A DNA stretch of 8,242 nucleotides from an uncultured Clostridia bacterium (lineage in GTDB: Bacteria; Bacillota; Clostridia; TANB77; CAG-508), in the NCBI GenBank assembly GCA_944393345.1, contig CALXZW010000059.1:1-8242 (forward strand), written 5' to 3'. Shown here piece by piece: positions 1-7,023 of this stretch. The notes beneath the pieces were generated by a model, which was not told the DNA's origin, ran no database searches, and worked only from the letters and a program-made list of their open reading frames with translations. The first letter of the stretch is position 1. Each line of letters opens with the position of its first letter. A program made the position numbers and the translations under genes.

Positions 1-1061
1 ATTAATGTACTATACAAAAATAATACTTCTTGATTATCAAATTCAACATATTTATCTAATTCTTTACTACTTATATATCTAGTATCTATAAGAGTAATTG
101 TTGAATATGCTGGTAGTAATAATGGTGTTATACTACTTCCAAAAGAATCTCTAAATATAATTAGTTCTTTATCTGTTGTTGCATTTGGATTTGTAATTTT
201 TAATAATGCTTCTGGGCCTGATAAGAAAACATCATATTTATCTATATTATAATTTAAATCATATACTTTTGTTGTTTTTTCAGTTTCGTAATTGTATACT
301 TCCGCTTCTTCTATAATATCATTTGTCATATAAATTATTTTTTCCGGTTCCATATCATATGCTAATTGTCCATAATATACACCATAAAAATCATTTATTA
401 TATTTTCTGTATATGTTTGATGATTTATTAGTCTTTTGCTAAAATTCATTTTTTTAGCGAATTCATCTACTACTTTACCTATTTTTTCTTGTTTCCAATG
501 TGTGTCTGTTTTATAATAATCTTCTAATCTTAATTTATCGAATATATCTATATATGTTATATCATTTTTAAGTTTTAACTTTTCTTTCAATTTTTCATAA
601 TCAATTCCAATATAATCTTCTTTTTTTATGAAATATGCTTTATCAGGAATCACTGAATAATATACTTTCATTCCTTGTAAGTATTTGTCATATATTTCAT
701 CAATTTTTCTCATTGCATTTTCTACTGAATCTTCATTTAATTTTTCTTGTTTGATTATATAGTTATTATAGATATATAATGAATTATTATCTTTTTGTTT
801 AAAAATATTTAATTGCATATATGTTTTTAAACTTCTAAATTTTTCTCTAAATATGAATTGATCCATAACATAGTTTTCAAATTTGTTTGAAAATGTCTCA
901 TTTTTTAAATTTGACATAGATATTTTGGGGATTTGCGTTAAATACCTTCTTTCAGATACAGATAATTCTTTATCTTTACTTATAATATTAAATATAAATA
1001 TTCCTATTATTATAAATACAAAAATCATTGAATTTAATATATCTTTTATTTTTTCACTCAT
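1..1061 (-). CDS. DHHW-family (AlgX/AlgJ-like SGNH) extracytoplasmic protein, 3' end cut by window
   Basis: This frame is open from an ATG at 1061 to the left edge; 353 codons are visible and no stop is reached. Residues about 8-27 form one hydrophobic segment after MSEKIKD, so the protein is probably an N-terminally anchored protein facing outward. The diagnostic DTHW motif is at residues 186-189, and an RDSFGSS motif is at 304-310. In the related AlgX/AlgJ acetyltransferases the DxH pair and a later serine form the catalytic triad, so D186, H188 and S306 are the inferred equivalents. The last visible residues (EVLFLYSTL) resemble the end of DHHW proteins, so probably only a short tail is missing. 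The start is supported by an AGAGGAGG site that overlaps the MBOAT stop codon, with 10 bases between the two genes, so the pair should be translated together. The likely role is transfer of acetyl groups to an extracellular polysaccharide using the MBOAT partner. The polymer cannot be identified from the sequence. Confidence 0.85.
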   Translation of the reverse strand, partial: MSEKIKDILNSMIFVFIIIGIFIFNIISKDKELSVSERRYLTQIPKISMSNLKNETFSNKFENYVMDQFIFREKFRSLKTYMQLNIFKQKDNNSLYIYNNYIIKQEKLNEDSVENAMRKIDEIYDKYLQGMKVYYSVIPDKAYFIKKEDYIGIDYEKLKEKLKLKNDITYIDIFDKLRLEDYYKTDTHWKQEKIGKVVDEFAKKMNFSKRLINHQTYTENIINDFYGVYYGQLAYDMEPEKIIYMTNDIIEEAEVYNYETEKTTKVYDLNYNIDKYDVFLSGPEALLKITNPNATTDKELIIFRDSFGSSITPLLLPAYSTITLIDTRYISSKELDKYVEFDNQEVLFLYSTL

Positions 1062-1071
1062 ATATCCTCCT

Positions 1072-2475
1072 CTAAAATCTAAAATATAGAAATGGATTAA
1101 AAGAATTATCTACTAAATAACCTGTACATATAATTAGCAATAAACCTATTACTAATGGTTCTAATATATTTACTATTTTTTCTATACATTTGTTTTCTTT
1201 TGCTTTAATGATAGCATTTTTAATTATTGGTGTTGATACTATAATTGATATTAATATAATTAAGATATAACTTTTTAAATAATATATTGTCGTATCTGTA
1301 ATTATTGTATTTTCTGTTATTCCAATTAATCCTCCTATTTGTTGTAATGCTTGTCCAATATTATCTGCATTAAAAATTATAAAACTAATCATTACTAAAA
1401 CTAACACATAAATTCTACTAATAAAAGAAGGTATTTTTTCTAATTTTGTTAATAAGAATTTTTTTTCAATAATTAATATTATTCCAAAATATATTCCCCA
1501 TATTACAAAATTCCAACTTGCTCCATGCCATAAACCTGTTAATAACCATACAATTAATATATTCCTATATAATTTTATTTTTTTTACTTTATTTCCTCCT
1601 AATGGAATATATACATAATCTCTAAACCAGGTACCTAATGATATATGCCATCTTCTCCAAAACTCAGTTATACTTTTTGAAATATATGGATAATTAAAGT
1701 TTTCTAAAAAATCAAATCCAAATATTTTTCCTAAGCCAATTGCCATATCTGAATAAGCAGAAAAATCTAAATAAATATATAATGCAGTTGATATAGCATA
1801 TATCCAATAAAATATTATACTTTTTTCATCTGTTTGCAAAAATATCTGGCTTAATTGTGCTAAATTATTTGCTAGTAAAACCTTTTTGGATAATCCTAAT
1901 ACAAATCTCTTTACTCCTAAAGAAAATATAGCAAATGTTGCTTTTCTTTCTTCCAATTGTTTCTCAATATCTACATATCTAACAATAGGTCCCGCTATTA
2001 GTTGAGGAAATAAAGAAATATATAATGCTAATTTTAACAATGATTTTTGAACTTTTACATTTCCTTTATATAAATCAATCAAATAACTTATTGTTTGAAA
2101 TGTATAGAATGATATTCCTATTGGTAATGCAAGTTTTAACAATTTAATTTCTGTATTTAGTATTCCATTTATATTTTCTATTGCAAAATCTATATATTTA
2201 AAAAATATTAATAAAGATAAATTTGTTATAATCCCTAAAATTAAAAATATTTTTTTCCTTTTTTTATTTTTAGATTTATCAATTAATATACCATATATGT
2301 GAGTTGCTAATATATTAAATAACATTATTAATATATATATTGGTTCTCCATAAAAATAAAAGAATAAAGAACTTATCAACAAAATAAAATTTTTAAATTT
2401 TTGCGGAACAATAAAATATAATATTAATACACATGGTAAAAAATAATATAAAAAGCTTATACTTGAAAATACCAT
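1072..2475 (-). CDS. MBOAT family membrane O-acyltransferase (AlgI/DltB-like)
   Basis: The 467-residue product is very hydrophobic, with roughly ten membrane segments spread along its length. It carries the MBOAT signatures: FWRRWHISLGTWFRDY (H277) followed by VYIPLGGN, and later TGLWHGASWNFVIWG with H317, the position of the invariant catalytic histidine in AlgI and DltB. The length fits the AlgI branch (about 460-520 residues). Proteins of this family move an acyl group, usually acetyl, from a cytoplasmic donor across the membrane to an extracellular acceptor enzyme. The start ATG is preceded by AGGAGG at good spacing. The gene lies directly upstream of the DHHW gene and downstream of a DUF4358 gene on the same strand. 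AlgI together with AlgJ/AlgX-type proteins is the known precedent for this pairing. DltB is less likely because no dltA, dltC or dltD is present here, and the partner has the DTHW motif of the AlgX/AlgJ type. Confidence 0.93.
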   Translation of the reverse strand: MVFSSISFLYYFLPCVLILYFIVPQKFKNFILLISSLFFYFYGEPIYILIMLFNILATHIYGILIDKSKNKKRKKIFLILGIITNLSLLIFFKYIDFAIENINGILNTEIKLLKLALPIGISFYTFQTISYLIDLYKGNVKVQKSLLKLALYISLFPQLIAGPIVRYVDIEKQLEERKATFAIFSLGVKRFVLGLSKKVLLANNLAQLSQIFLQTDEKSIIFYWIYAISTALYIYLDFSAYSDMAIGLGKIFGFDFLENFNYPYISKSITEFWRRWHISLGTWFRDYVYIPLGGNKVKKIKLYRNILIVWLLTGLWHGASWNFVIWGIYFGIILIIEKKFLLTKLEKIPSFISRIYVLVLVMISFIIFNADNIGQALQQIGGLIGITENTIITDTTIYYLKSYILIILISIIVSTPIIKNAIIKAKENKCIEKIVNILEPLVIGLLLIICTGYLVDNSFNPFLYFRF

Positions 2476-2495
2476 TGTTTTCCTCCTATATTAAT

Positions 2496-2515
2496 AAAAG
2501 GGGTTGTCCCCCTCT
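2496..2515 (-). terminator. Short GC hairpin between DUF4358 and MBOAT genes (weak terminator or processing/attenuation hairpin)
   Basis: On the minus strand, AGAGGGGG pairs with CCCCUUUU around an ACAA tetraloop: four G-C pairs, then alternating G-U and A-U pairs. The U-run is part of the stem rather than behind it, so it may form an incomplete terminator. It sits just after the DUF4358 stop codon and only about 10 bases before the AGGAGG of the MBOAT gene, so it could lower or set expression of the two downstream genes rather than end the operon. Confidence 0.45.
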
Positions 2516-2528
2516 AATTAAATATGTT

Positions 2529-3095
2529 TTATTTTTCTAACTCTTTTCCTGTTTCTCCTAATAATGTTTTTAATGAATCATATACTGGTTTTGCCCATTC
2601 TTCATTTGACATTATTAACGCTACTACATTTTGTGAATCTGTTGCATACACTTTTTCTGCTTCAACACATATCCATTTTCTTATATCAATATTATCAAAC
2701 ATTTGTTGTTTAATATTTTCTACATTCGTTCCTTCTTTTACTTTTACTAATACAAATGAATATGCTTGTGAAGACATTAATGGTTCAGAAACTACAACTG
2801 CTTCTATGCCTTTATTACTATCTAATCCTGTATTGTATTTTAGTGCATTACTATCATTTACATCTATAACACTTGTATTTAATTTTGGCAATTCCGCTGT
2901 TACATTTTCATAAGTCTTTGCTATTAAATTTTGTAAATCTTCTGTAGTATTCAATGCTATCTCTGTTTTTGAGTTATTTGTATTTTCAGTGTTTTGAGAA
3001 TTGTTTTTATTAATATTCATAAATATATATTCTGCTATAGCAATAATTGCAATTATAATGATTACACAAATGATTATTTTTGTCTTTTTATTCAT
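2529..3095 (-). CDS. DUF4358 domain-containing membrane-anchored protein
   Basis: This 188-residue protein starts MNKKTK, has a single hydrophobic helix at about residues 6-25, then an Asn/Thr-rich linker (about 26-45) and a compact C-terminal domain. The stretch EAVVVSEPLMSSQAYSFVLV, followed by VKEGTNVENIK, then DIRKWICVEAEKV and VVALIMSNEEW, matches what I know of the DUF4358 family, which has no established function. Cys10 does not follow a small residue, so this is not a normal lipobox; a membrane anchor is more likely. A longer reading from an ATG at 3113 is rejected because that ATG lies immediately upstream of, and abuts, the AAAGGAGGT site (3101-3109), which is correctly spaced for the ATG at 3095. 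It is the first gene after a strong promoter and is followed by the MBOAT and DHHW genes, so it may be an accessory factor of that export and acylation pair. That role is inference from position only. Confidence 0.85.
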   Translation of the reverse strand: MNKKTKIIICVIIIIAIIAIAEYIFMNINKNNSQNTENTNNSKTEIALNTTEDLQNLIAKTYENVTAELPKLNTSVIDVNDSNALKYNTGLDSNKGIEAVVVSEPLMSSQAYSFVLVKVKEGTNVENIKQQMFDNIDIRKWICVEAEKVYATDSQNVVALIMSNEEWAKPVYDSLKTLLGETGKELEK

Positions 3096-3100
3096 TTCAC

Positions 3101-3109
3101 ACCTCCTTT
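3101..3109 (-). promoter_or_regulatory. Ribosome binding site that fixes the DUF4358 start at 3095
   Basis: The minus strand reads AAAGGAGGT, five bases before the ATG at 3093-3095. An in-frame ATG at 3111-3113 lies just upstream of this site and has no site of its own, so the shorter protein is the correct reading. Confidence 0.8.
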
Positions 3110-3138
3110 GCATAATATTTTTTCTTATTATATTTTAA

Positions 3139-3167
3139 ATTATATCATTAGCATTTTGCATTATCAA
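3139..3167 (-). promoter_or_regulatory. Promoter of the DUF4358-MBOAT-DHHW cassette
   Basis: The minus strand shows TTGATA (3162-3167), a 17-base spacer and a perfect TATAAT (3139-3144), preceded by TG at the extended -10 position. Transcription would begin near 3132, about 37 bases before the DUF4358 ATG. It lies just beyond the terminator of the preceding gene, so the cassette is its own transcription unit. Confidence 0.75.
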
Positions 3168-3198
3168 TAGTAAAAAATGAACTTTTAAAATGGCACAT

Positions 3199-3236
3199 AA
3201 AAAACTAAGGCAGAAAACTTTTTTAGTTTCCTACCT
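3199..3236 (-). terminator. Strong intrinsic terminator after the IPKTG-protein gene
   Basis: On the minus strand AGGUAGGAAAC (3226-3236) pairs with GUUUUCUGCCU (3208-3218) over 11 base pairs, including two G-U pairs, around a UAAAAAA loop. It is followed by UAG and a run of six U. It is about 50 bases beyond the stop codon of the small anchored protein and just before the next promoter. Confidence 0.85.
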
Positions 3237-3286
3237 CATTATTAATATATATATTTTTTATTTAAAATTTTCAATATTTATTATTT

Positions 3287-3637
3287 TTATATATTTTTAT
3301 ATTCAGATATTTTTCTATATGCATATACTGCTGATATACCAAATACAACAACTAATAACATTATTGGAATTGAATCTGATATTCCTGTTTTTGGTATTGA
3401 TCCATTATTATATGAACTTGAATTTGAATTTGTTTTATTTGTATTGGTGTTAGTATTTGCTTTATTTGTATTGGTGTTGGCATTATTAGTATTAGTGTTT
3501 GTATTTGTATTTGCACCTAATTTTGATGTCAAGTCTTCGTATTCATTGTTTGCAGCTAAAACATTCATCCCATAAAATATTACTGCAAATAATGTAACTA
3601 TTCCTAAAATTACTTTTGATAAATTTGTTTTTTCCAT
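3287..3637 (-). CDS. Small secreted Asn/Thr-repeat protein with IPKTG sorting-type C-terminus
   Basis: The 116-residue product begins with a signal peptide (lysines at 3 and 8, hydrophobic core about 9-27, likely cut after VLA or VLAA near residue 28-29). A short acidic stretch (NEYEDL) follows, then a low-complexity region at about 43-80 made almost only of Asn and Thr with a few Lys and Ser. IPKTG is at 81-85, a hydrophobic helix at about 89-107, and the end is YRKISEYKNI. This order (PxTG, helix, basic tail) is the layout of a sortase cell-wall sorting signal, although Ile replaces the usual Leu and the tail is longer than normal, so it may instead stay a plain membrane protein. The start has a GGAG site. 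The mature outer part is only about 50 residues and has no recognisable domain, so it may be a spacer, a wall-spanning linker or a small adhesin. I do not know its function. It is monocistronic: two promoters lie upstream and a strong terminator follows. Confidence 0.8.
   Translation of the reverse strand: MEKTNLSKVILGIVTLFAVIFYGMNVLAANNEYEDLTSKLGANTNTNTNTNNANTNTNKANTNTNTNKTNSNSSSYNNGSIPKTGISDSIPIMLLVVVFGISAVYAYRKISEYKNI
3433..3507 (-). repeat. Imperfect tandem repeat encoding the Asn-Thr tract
   Basis: An identical 18-base block occurs at 3434-3451 and 3461-3478, giving a 27-base period (nine residues). Degenerate six-base Asn-Thr units continue to about 3507. All units are in frame, so gain or loss of copies would change tract length without breaking the gene. 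Confidence 0.7.
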
Positions 3638-3691
3638 ATTAATTCTCCTTACTTTTATATACTTTTATTAGTATTATTAAAATCACTTTTT

Positions 3692-3720
3692 ATTATACTA
3701 TTTTTTTTAACAATTTTCAA
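3692..3720 (-). promoter_or_regulatory. Proximal promoter of the IPKTG-protein gene
   Basis: The minus strand shows TTGAAA (3715-3720), a 17-base spacer and a perfect TATAAT (3692-3697). Transcription would begin near 3685 and leave a leader of about 48 bases before the ATG at 3637. Confidence 0.75.
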
Positions 3721-3762
3721 GCATTTAACATAAAAATATATAAAACATCTTTTGTTTATTCC

Positions 3763-3791
3763 ATTTTATATTTATTATCGTTATATGTCAA
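3763..3791 (-). promoter_or_regulatory. Distal promoter of the IPKTG-protein gene
   Basis: The minus strand shows a perfect TTGACA (3786-3791), a 17-base spacer and TAAAAT (3763-3768), one base from consensus. It lies about 70 bases upstream of the proximal promoter. In this AT-rich DNA a -10 like box is cheap, but the exact -35 and ideal spacing make it credible. Confidence 0.55.
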
Positions 3792-3843
3792 TATGATTTT
3801 TGTTTTTTTATTTTACATTTTTGTTACAAAATAATTACAAAAA

Positions 3844-4935
3844 TTATACATTAAATTTAAATAAAACAATATCCCCATCTTGCATTATATATTCTTTTCC
3901 TTCTGAACGAACCAATCCTTTTTCTTTAGCAGAAAGCATTGAACCTTCTTTCATTAAATCATCATATGATACTATTTCCGCTTTTATAAAACCTCTTTGA
4001 ATATCTGAATGAATTTTTCCTGCCGCTTCTGGTGCTTTTGTTCCTTTTTTTATTGTCCAAGCTCTAACCTCTGGTTCACCAGCCGTTAAAAATGACATTA
4101 ATCCTAGCAAATCATAACTTTTTTTAATAACTTTATCTAATCCAGATTCAGTTAATCCTAAAGCATCTAGCATTTCTTTTTTATCTTGTTCTTCTAAACT
4201 TGATAATTCTTCTTCTATCTTTACACATAATGGTATTACTTCTGCTTTTTCTTTTTTAGCATATTCTTTAACTTTTAAAACTAATTCGTCATTTTCAGCA
4301 TTTTCTAATTGTTCTTCTGAAACATTTGCTATATATAAAATAGGTTTTGTTGTTAATAAAAACATATCTTTTACAAGTTCTTTTTCTTCTTCATTAAAAT
4401 CTATAGTTCTAGCAGACATTCCCGCTTCTAATGTGTTTTTAATTTTTTCTAATAAATCAATTTCTATTTGATATTTTTTATCTGCTTTTAAATTTTTTCT
4501 TGCTTTATCAAGTCTTTTATTAACTGTCTCTATATCTGCAAATATTAATTCTAAATTTATAGTTTCAATGTCTCTTATGGGATCTATATTTCCATCTACA
4601 TGTACAATATTAGAATTTTCAAAACACCTTACTACTTCACATATTGCATCTGTTTCTCTAATATGTGATAAAAATTTATTTCCTAATCCTTCTCCTCTAC
4701 TTGCTCCTTTAACTAAACCTGCTATATCCACAAATTCAATAATTGCATGTGTAACTTTTTGAGGGTTGTACATTTTAGCTAAGTTATCTAATCTTTCGTC
4801 TGGTACTGGAACGACTCCTACATTTGGTTCTATTGTACAAAATGGATAATTAGCACATTCTGCTCCTGCTTTTGTTATACTATTAAATAATGTACTTTTT
4901 CCTACATTTGGTAATCCAACTATTCCTAATTTCAT
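3844..4935 (-). CDS. ychF: Redox/ribosome-associated ATPase YchF (OLA1 family, Obg-like)
   Basis: The 363-residue product has the usual full length of bacterial YchF. The P-loop GLPNVGKST is at residues 7-15 and the G3 motif DIAGLVKGAS at 70-79. The G4 position reads NVSE (204-207) instead of the NKxD of true GTPases; this NxxE form is the family mark and goes with preference for ATP. A helical coiled segment lies around 125-190. The C-terminal TGS domain (about 278-361) ends in EYIMQDGDIVLFKFNV. YchF binds ribosomes and is linked in other bacteria to translation of leaderless messages and to oxidative stress responses. The start has a GGAAGG site, weaker than those of its neighbours. It lies 74 bases after thrS on the same strand, with a palindrome and its own likely promoter between. 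No clear terminator is visible downstream, so some readthrough into the next gene is possible. Confidence 0.97.
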   Translation of the reverse strand: MKLGIVGLPNVGKSTLFNSITKAGAECANYPFCTIEPNVGVVPVPDERLDNLAKMYNPQKVTHAIIEFVDIAGLVKGASRGEGLGNKFLSHIRETDAICEVVRCFENSNIVHVDGNIDPIRDIETINLELIFADIETVNKRLDKARKNLKADKKYQIEIDLLEKIKNTLEAGMSARTIDFNEEEKELVKDMFLLTTKPILYIANVSEEQLENAENDELVLKVKEYAKKEKAEVIPLCVKIEEELSSLEEQDKKEMLDALGLTESGLDKVIKKSYDLLGLMSFLTAGEPEVRAWTIKKGTKAPEAAGKIHSDIQRGFIKAEIVSYDDLMKEGSMLSAKEKGLVRSEGKEYIMQDGDIVLFKFNV

Positions 4936-4958
4936 ATTTACCCTTCCTTTTTAATCAA

Positions 4959-4997
4959 ATTTGTCTTATTATATCACACAAATATAATAAGACAAAT
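4959..4997. repeat. 16-bp perfect inverted repeat between thrS and ychF (terminator and/or operator)
   Basis: Arms 4959-4974 and 4982-4997 are exact inverses (ATTTGTCTTATTATAT and its complement) around a 7-base loop. It lies directly after the thrS stop codon and would form a long stem in the thrS transcript, but the stem is AT-rich and only a short broken U stretch follows, so termination may be weak. The same bases contain the likely ychF promoter. Confidence 0.7.
4968..4995 (-). promoter_or_regulatory. Likely ychF promoter embedded in the inverted repeat
   Basis: The minus strand shows TTGTCT (4990-4995), a 16-base spacer and a perfect TATAAT (4968-4973) with TG one base upstream of it (extended -10). 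Transcription would begin near 4961, about 26 bases before the ychF ATG. Both promoter boxes fall inside the two arms of the palindrome, so a protein bound there, or a DNA cruciform, would mask them. Confidence 0.5.
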
Positions 4998-5009
4998 ATT
5001 ATTTAAAAT

Positions 5010-6935
5010 TTATTTAATCTTTTTTTCATTTTCTTCTTTAACTTTTTCTATAAATTCATTCGTATTTGAGGCTCCAATATCTCCATCTTTTCTAGAACGT
5101 ACAGATATAACATTTTCATCTACTTCTTTTTGTCCTATTATAACCATATATGGAACTTTTTCAAGTTGTGCTTCACGAATTTTATAACCTATTTTTTCAT
5201 TTCTATCATCAAGTTTTACTCTTAATCCTGCTTTTTTCATTTTTTCTTCAACTACTTTTGCATAATCATGTTGTTTTTCAGAAATCGGAAGAATTTTTAC
5301 CTGTATAGGTGATAACCATACTGGAAAAGCACCTTTTGTTTCTTCTATTAAAAATGACATAAATCTATCAAATGTTCCTAGTATTGCCCTGTGAATAACT
5401 ACTGGTCTATGCTCTTTTCCATCTTCTCCTATATATTCTAACTCAAATCTTTCTGGCAATAAGAAATCAAGTTGACATGTAGAAACTGTAATATCATGTC
5501 CTAATGCTGTTTTTATTTGCACATCCAATTTAGGTCCATAAAAAGCGGCTTCCCCTTTTGCTTCATAATAAGGAATATCTAACTCATTTAATATATCTCT
5601 TAATTGGTTTTCTGCCATTTCCCACATATTATCATCATCAAAATATTTTTCTTTATTATCTTTATCTCTTAAAGATAATCTAAAACTATAATCTTCAAAT
5701 CCAAAATCTTTATATACAGAAAGTATCAATTTTACGACTCTTCCAAATTCTTCTTTTATTTGATCTGGTCTTACAAAAAGATGAGCATCATTTTGACACA
5801 TTTCTCTTACTCTTTCTAATCCACATACACTTCCACTTGCTTCATATCTAAAATCATGTGCCAATTCCCCAATTCTTATTGGTAAATCTCTATATGAATG
5901 CATTTCATTTTTATATATTAACATATGATGAGGACAATTCATTGGTCTTAAAACAATTTCTTCATTGTCTAATTTCATTGCAGGAAACATATCATCTTTA
6001 TAGTGATTCCAATGTCCACTAGTTTTATATAAATCTACATTTGCAAGTGAAGGAGTATATACATGTTGATATCCCATTTCAAATTCTTTATCTTGAATGT
6101 ATCTTTCTAATATTTTTCTTATCAATGCACCATTAGGTAAATACATAGGAAGACCTGAACCAACTAATTTATGAGTCATAAATAATTTTAAATCTTTACC
6201 AATTTTTCTATGATCTCTTTGTTTTGCTTCTTCTAATAATTTTAAATGTTCTTCTAATTGACTCGCTTTTGGGAATGAAATAGCATATATTCTTTGAAGC
6301 ATTTTGTTTTTTTCGCTACCTCTCCAATATGCTCCTGATGAAGATAATATTTTTATAACTTTTACTTTTCCTGTACTCTCTAGATGTGGTCCAGCACATA
6401 AATCAGTGAAATCTCCTTGTTTATAAAAACTTATTTCTTCTCCTTCTGGTAATTCTTCTATTAATTCTTTTTTATAAGGTTGATCTTTCATTAATTCTAG
6501 TGCTTCTTTTCTTGATAAAGAAAATCTTTCTATACTTATATTTTCTTTTATTATTTTTTTCATTTCTTCTTCTATTTTTTCTTTGTCTTCATCTGTAAAT
6601 GGTTGTTCTACATCAAAATCATAATAAAAGCCTTCATCAATAGCTGGGCCTATTGCAAATTTAACATCTGGGAATAATCTTTTTACTGCTTGTGCCATAA
6701 TATGTGATGATGTATGCCAATATGCTTTTTTTCCTTCTAAATCTGATTCAAAAGTATGAATTACTAAATTACAATCTCCTTCTAATTCATATCTTAAATC
6801 TTTAATCTTTCCATCAATTTCTCCTGCTGTTGCTACTCTTGCTAATCCTTCACTTATTTTTTTTGCCACCTCTAATATAGAACTTCCTTTTTCTACTTCT
6901 ATAATAGAACCATCTTTTAAACTTACTTTAATCAT
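5010..6935 (-). CDS. thrS: Threonyl-tRNA synthetase
   Basis: This 641-residue enzyme charges tRNA-Thr with threonine in the cytoplasm and edits mischarged Ser-tRNA-Thr. The TGS domain covers about 1-61. The editing domain has HTSSH (H74, H78) and the later CAGPH (C180, H184). The catalytic core has MNCPHH with C334, motif 2 with R363 in FRYEASG, H385 in NDAHLF and H515 in VIHRAILG; C334, H385 and H515 are the zinc ligands of the family. The C-terminal anticodon-binding domain starts near 540. Length and order match the E. coli enzyme closely. The start at 6935 is chosen because AAAGGAGG lies just upstream and MIKVSLKDG is the normal N-terminus. The frame stays open to an ATG at 7046, but that ATG lies inside the T-box leader and is not a real start. 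Expression is controlled by the T-box leader immediately upstream, and the cognate tRNA gene lies divergently beyond it. Confidence 0.98.
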   Translation of the reverse strand: MIKVSLKDGSIIEVEKGSSILEVAKKISEGLARVATAGEIDGKIKDLRYELEGDCNLVIHTFESDLEGKKAYWHTSSHIMAQAVKRLFPDVKFAIGPAIDEGFYYDFDVEQPFTDEDKEKIEEEMKKIIKENISIERFSLSRKEALELMKDQPYKKELIEELPEGEEISFYKQGDFTDLCAGPHLESTGKVKVIKILSSSGAYWRGSEKNKMLQRIYAISFPKASQLEEHLKLLEEAKQRDHRKIGKDLKLFMTHKLVGSGLPMYLPNGALIRKILERYIQDKEFEMGYQHVYTPSLANVDLYKTSGHWNHYKDDMFPAMKLDNEEIVLRPMNCPHHMLIYKNEMHSYRDLPIRIGELAHDFRYEASGSVCGLERVREMCQNDAHLFVRPDQIKEEFGRVVKLILSVYKDFGFEDYSFRLSLRDKDNKEKYFDDDNMWEMAENQLRDILNELDIPYYEAKGEAAFYGPKLDVQIKTALGHDITVSTCQLDFLLPERFELEYIGEDGKEHRPVVIHRAILGTFDRFMSFLIEETKGAFPVWLSPIQVKILPISEKQHDYAKVVEEKMKKAGLRVKLDDRNEKIGYKIREAQLEKVPYMVIIGQKEVDENVISVRSRKDGDIGASNTNEFIEKVKEENEKKIK

Positions 6936-6942
6936 ATAAATT

Positions 6943-6950
6943 CCTCCTTT
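6943..6950 (-). promoter_or_regulatory. Ribosome binding site that fixes the thrS start
   Basis: The minus strand reads AAAGGAGG, seven bases before the ATG at 6933-6935. This decides for the 641-residue protein over a 678-residue reading that would start within the T-box sequence. Confidence 0.85.
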
Positions 6951-6986
6951 TAATTTTTTAATGCCTATAAGGAATATTTTAACATC

Positions 6987-7023
6987 AAAAAACACTCCTT
7001 GGACATCATATCCATAGGAGTGT
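6987..7023 (-). terminator. T-box-controlled intrinsic terminator in the thrS leader
   Basis: On the minus strand ACACUCCU pairs with AGGAGUGU. The stem continues, after one bulged A, as UGGAU with GUCCA around an AUGAU loop. Six U follow (6987-6992). Its 5' arm shares bases 7016-7023 with the antiterminator, so the two folds exclude each other. Confidence 0.92.

Noticed and set aside
883..1089. Plus-strand open frame of 68 codons at the start of the DHHW gene
   Set aside because: It is antisense to the DHHW membrane anchor and start region; no ribosome site and no coherent protein features.
2524..2913. Plus-strand open frame of 129 codons opposite the DUF4358 gene
   Set aside because: It lies fully antisense to a well-supported gene, has no ribosome binding site, and its residues are those expected from reading the opposite strand of AT-rich coding DNA.
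2529..3095. DUF4358 protein considered as a lipoprotein
   Set aside because: The only early cysteine (Cys10) follows isoleucines with no small residue at the preceding position, so it does not fit a lipobox.
3190..3453. Plus-strand open frame of 87 codons, very hydrophobic
   Set aside because: It covers the terminator and the antisense of the IPKTG-protein gene, with no ribosome site; the hydrophobic look comes from poly-T runs.
3433..3507. Repeats considered as a CRISPR array
   Set aside because: The units are short, degenerate and in frame within a protein gene, with no uniform repeat-spacer pattern.
3638..3843. Intergenic stretch searched for a ychF terminator or a riboswitch
   Set aside because: Apart from the two promoters no stable stem followed by a U-run was found, and no recognised riboswitch motif is visible.
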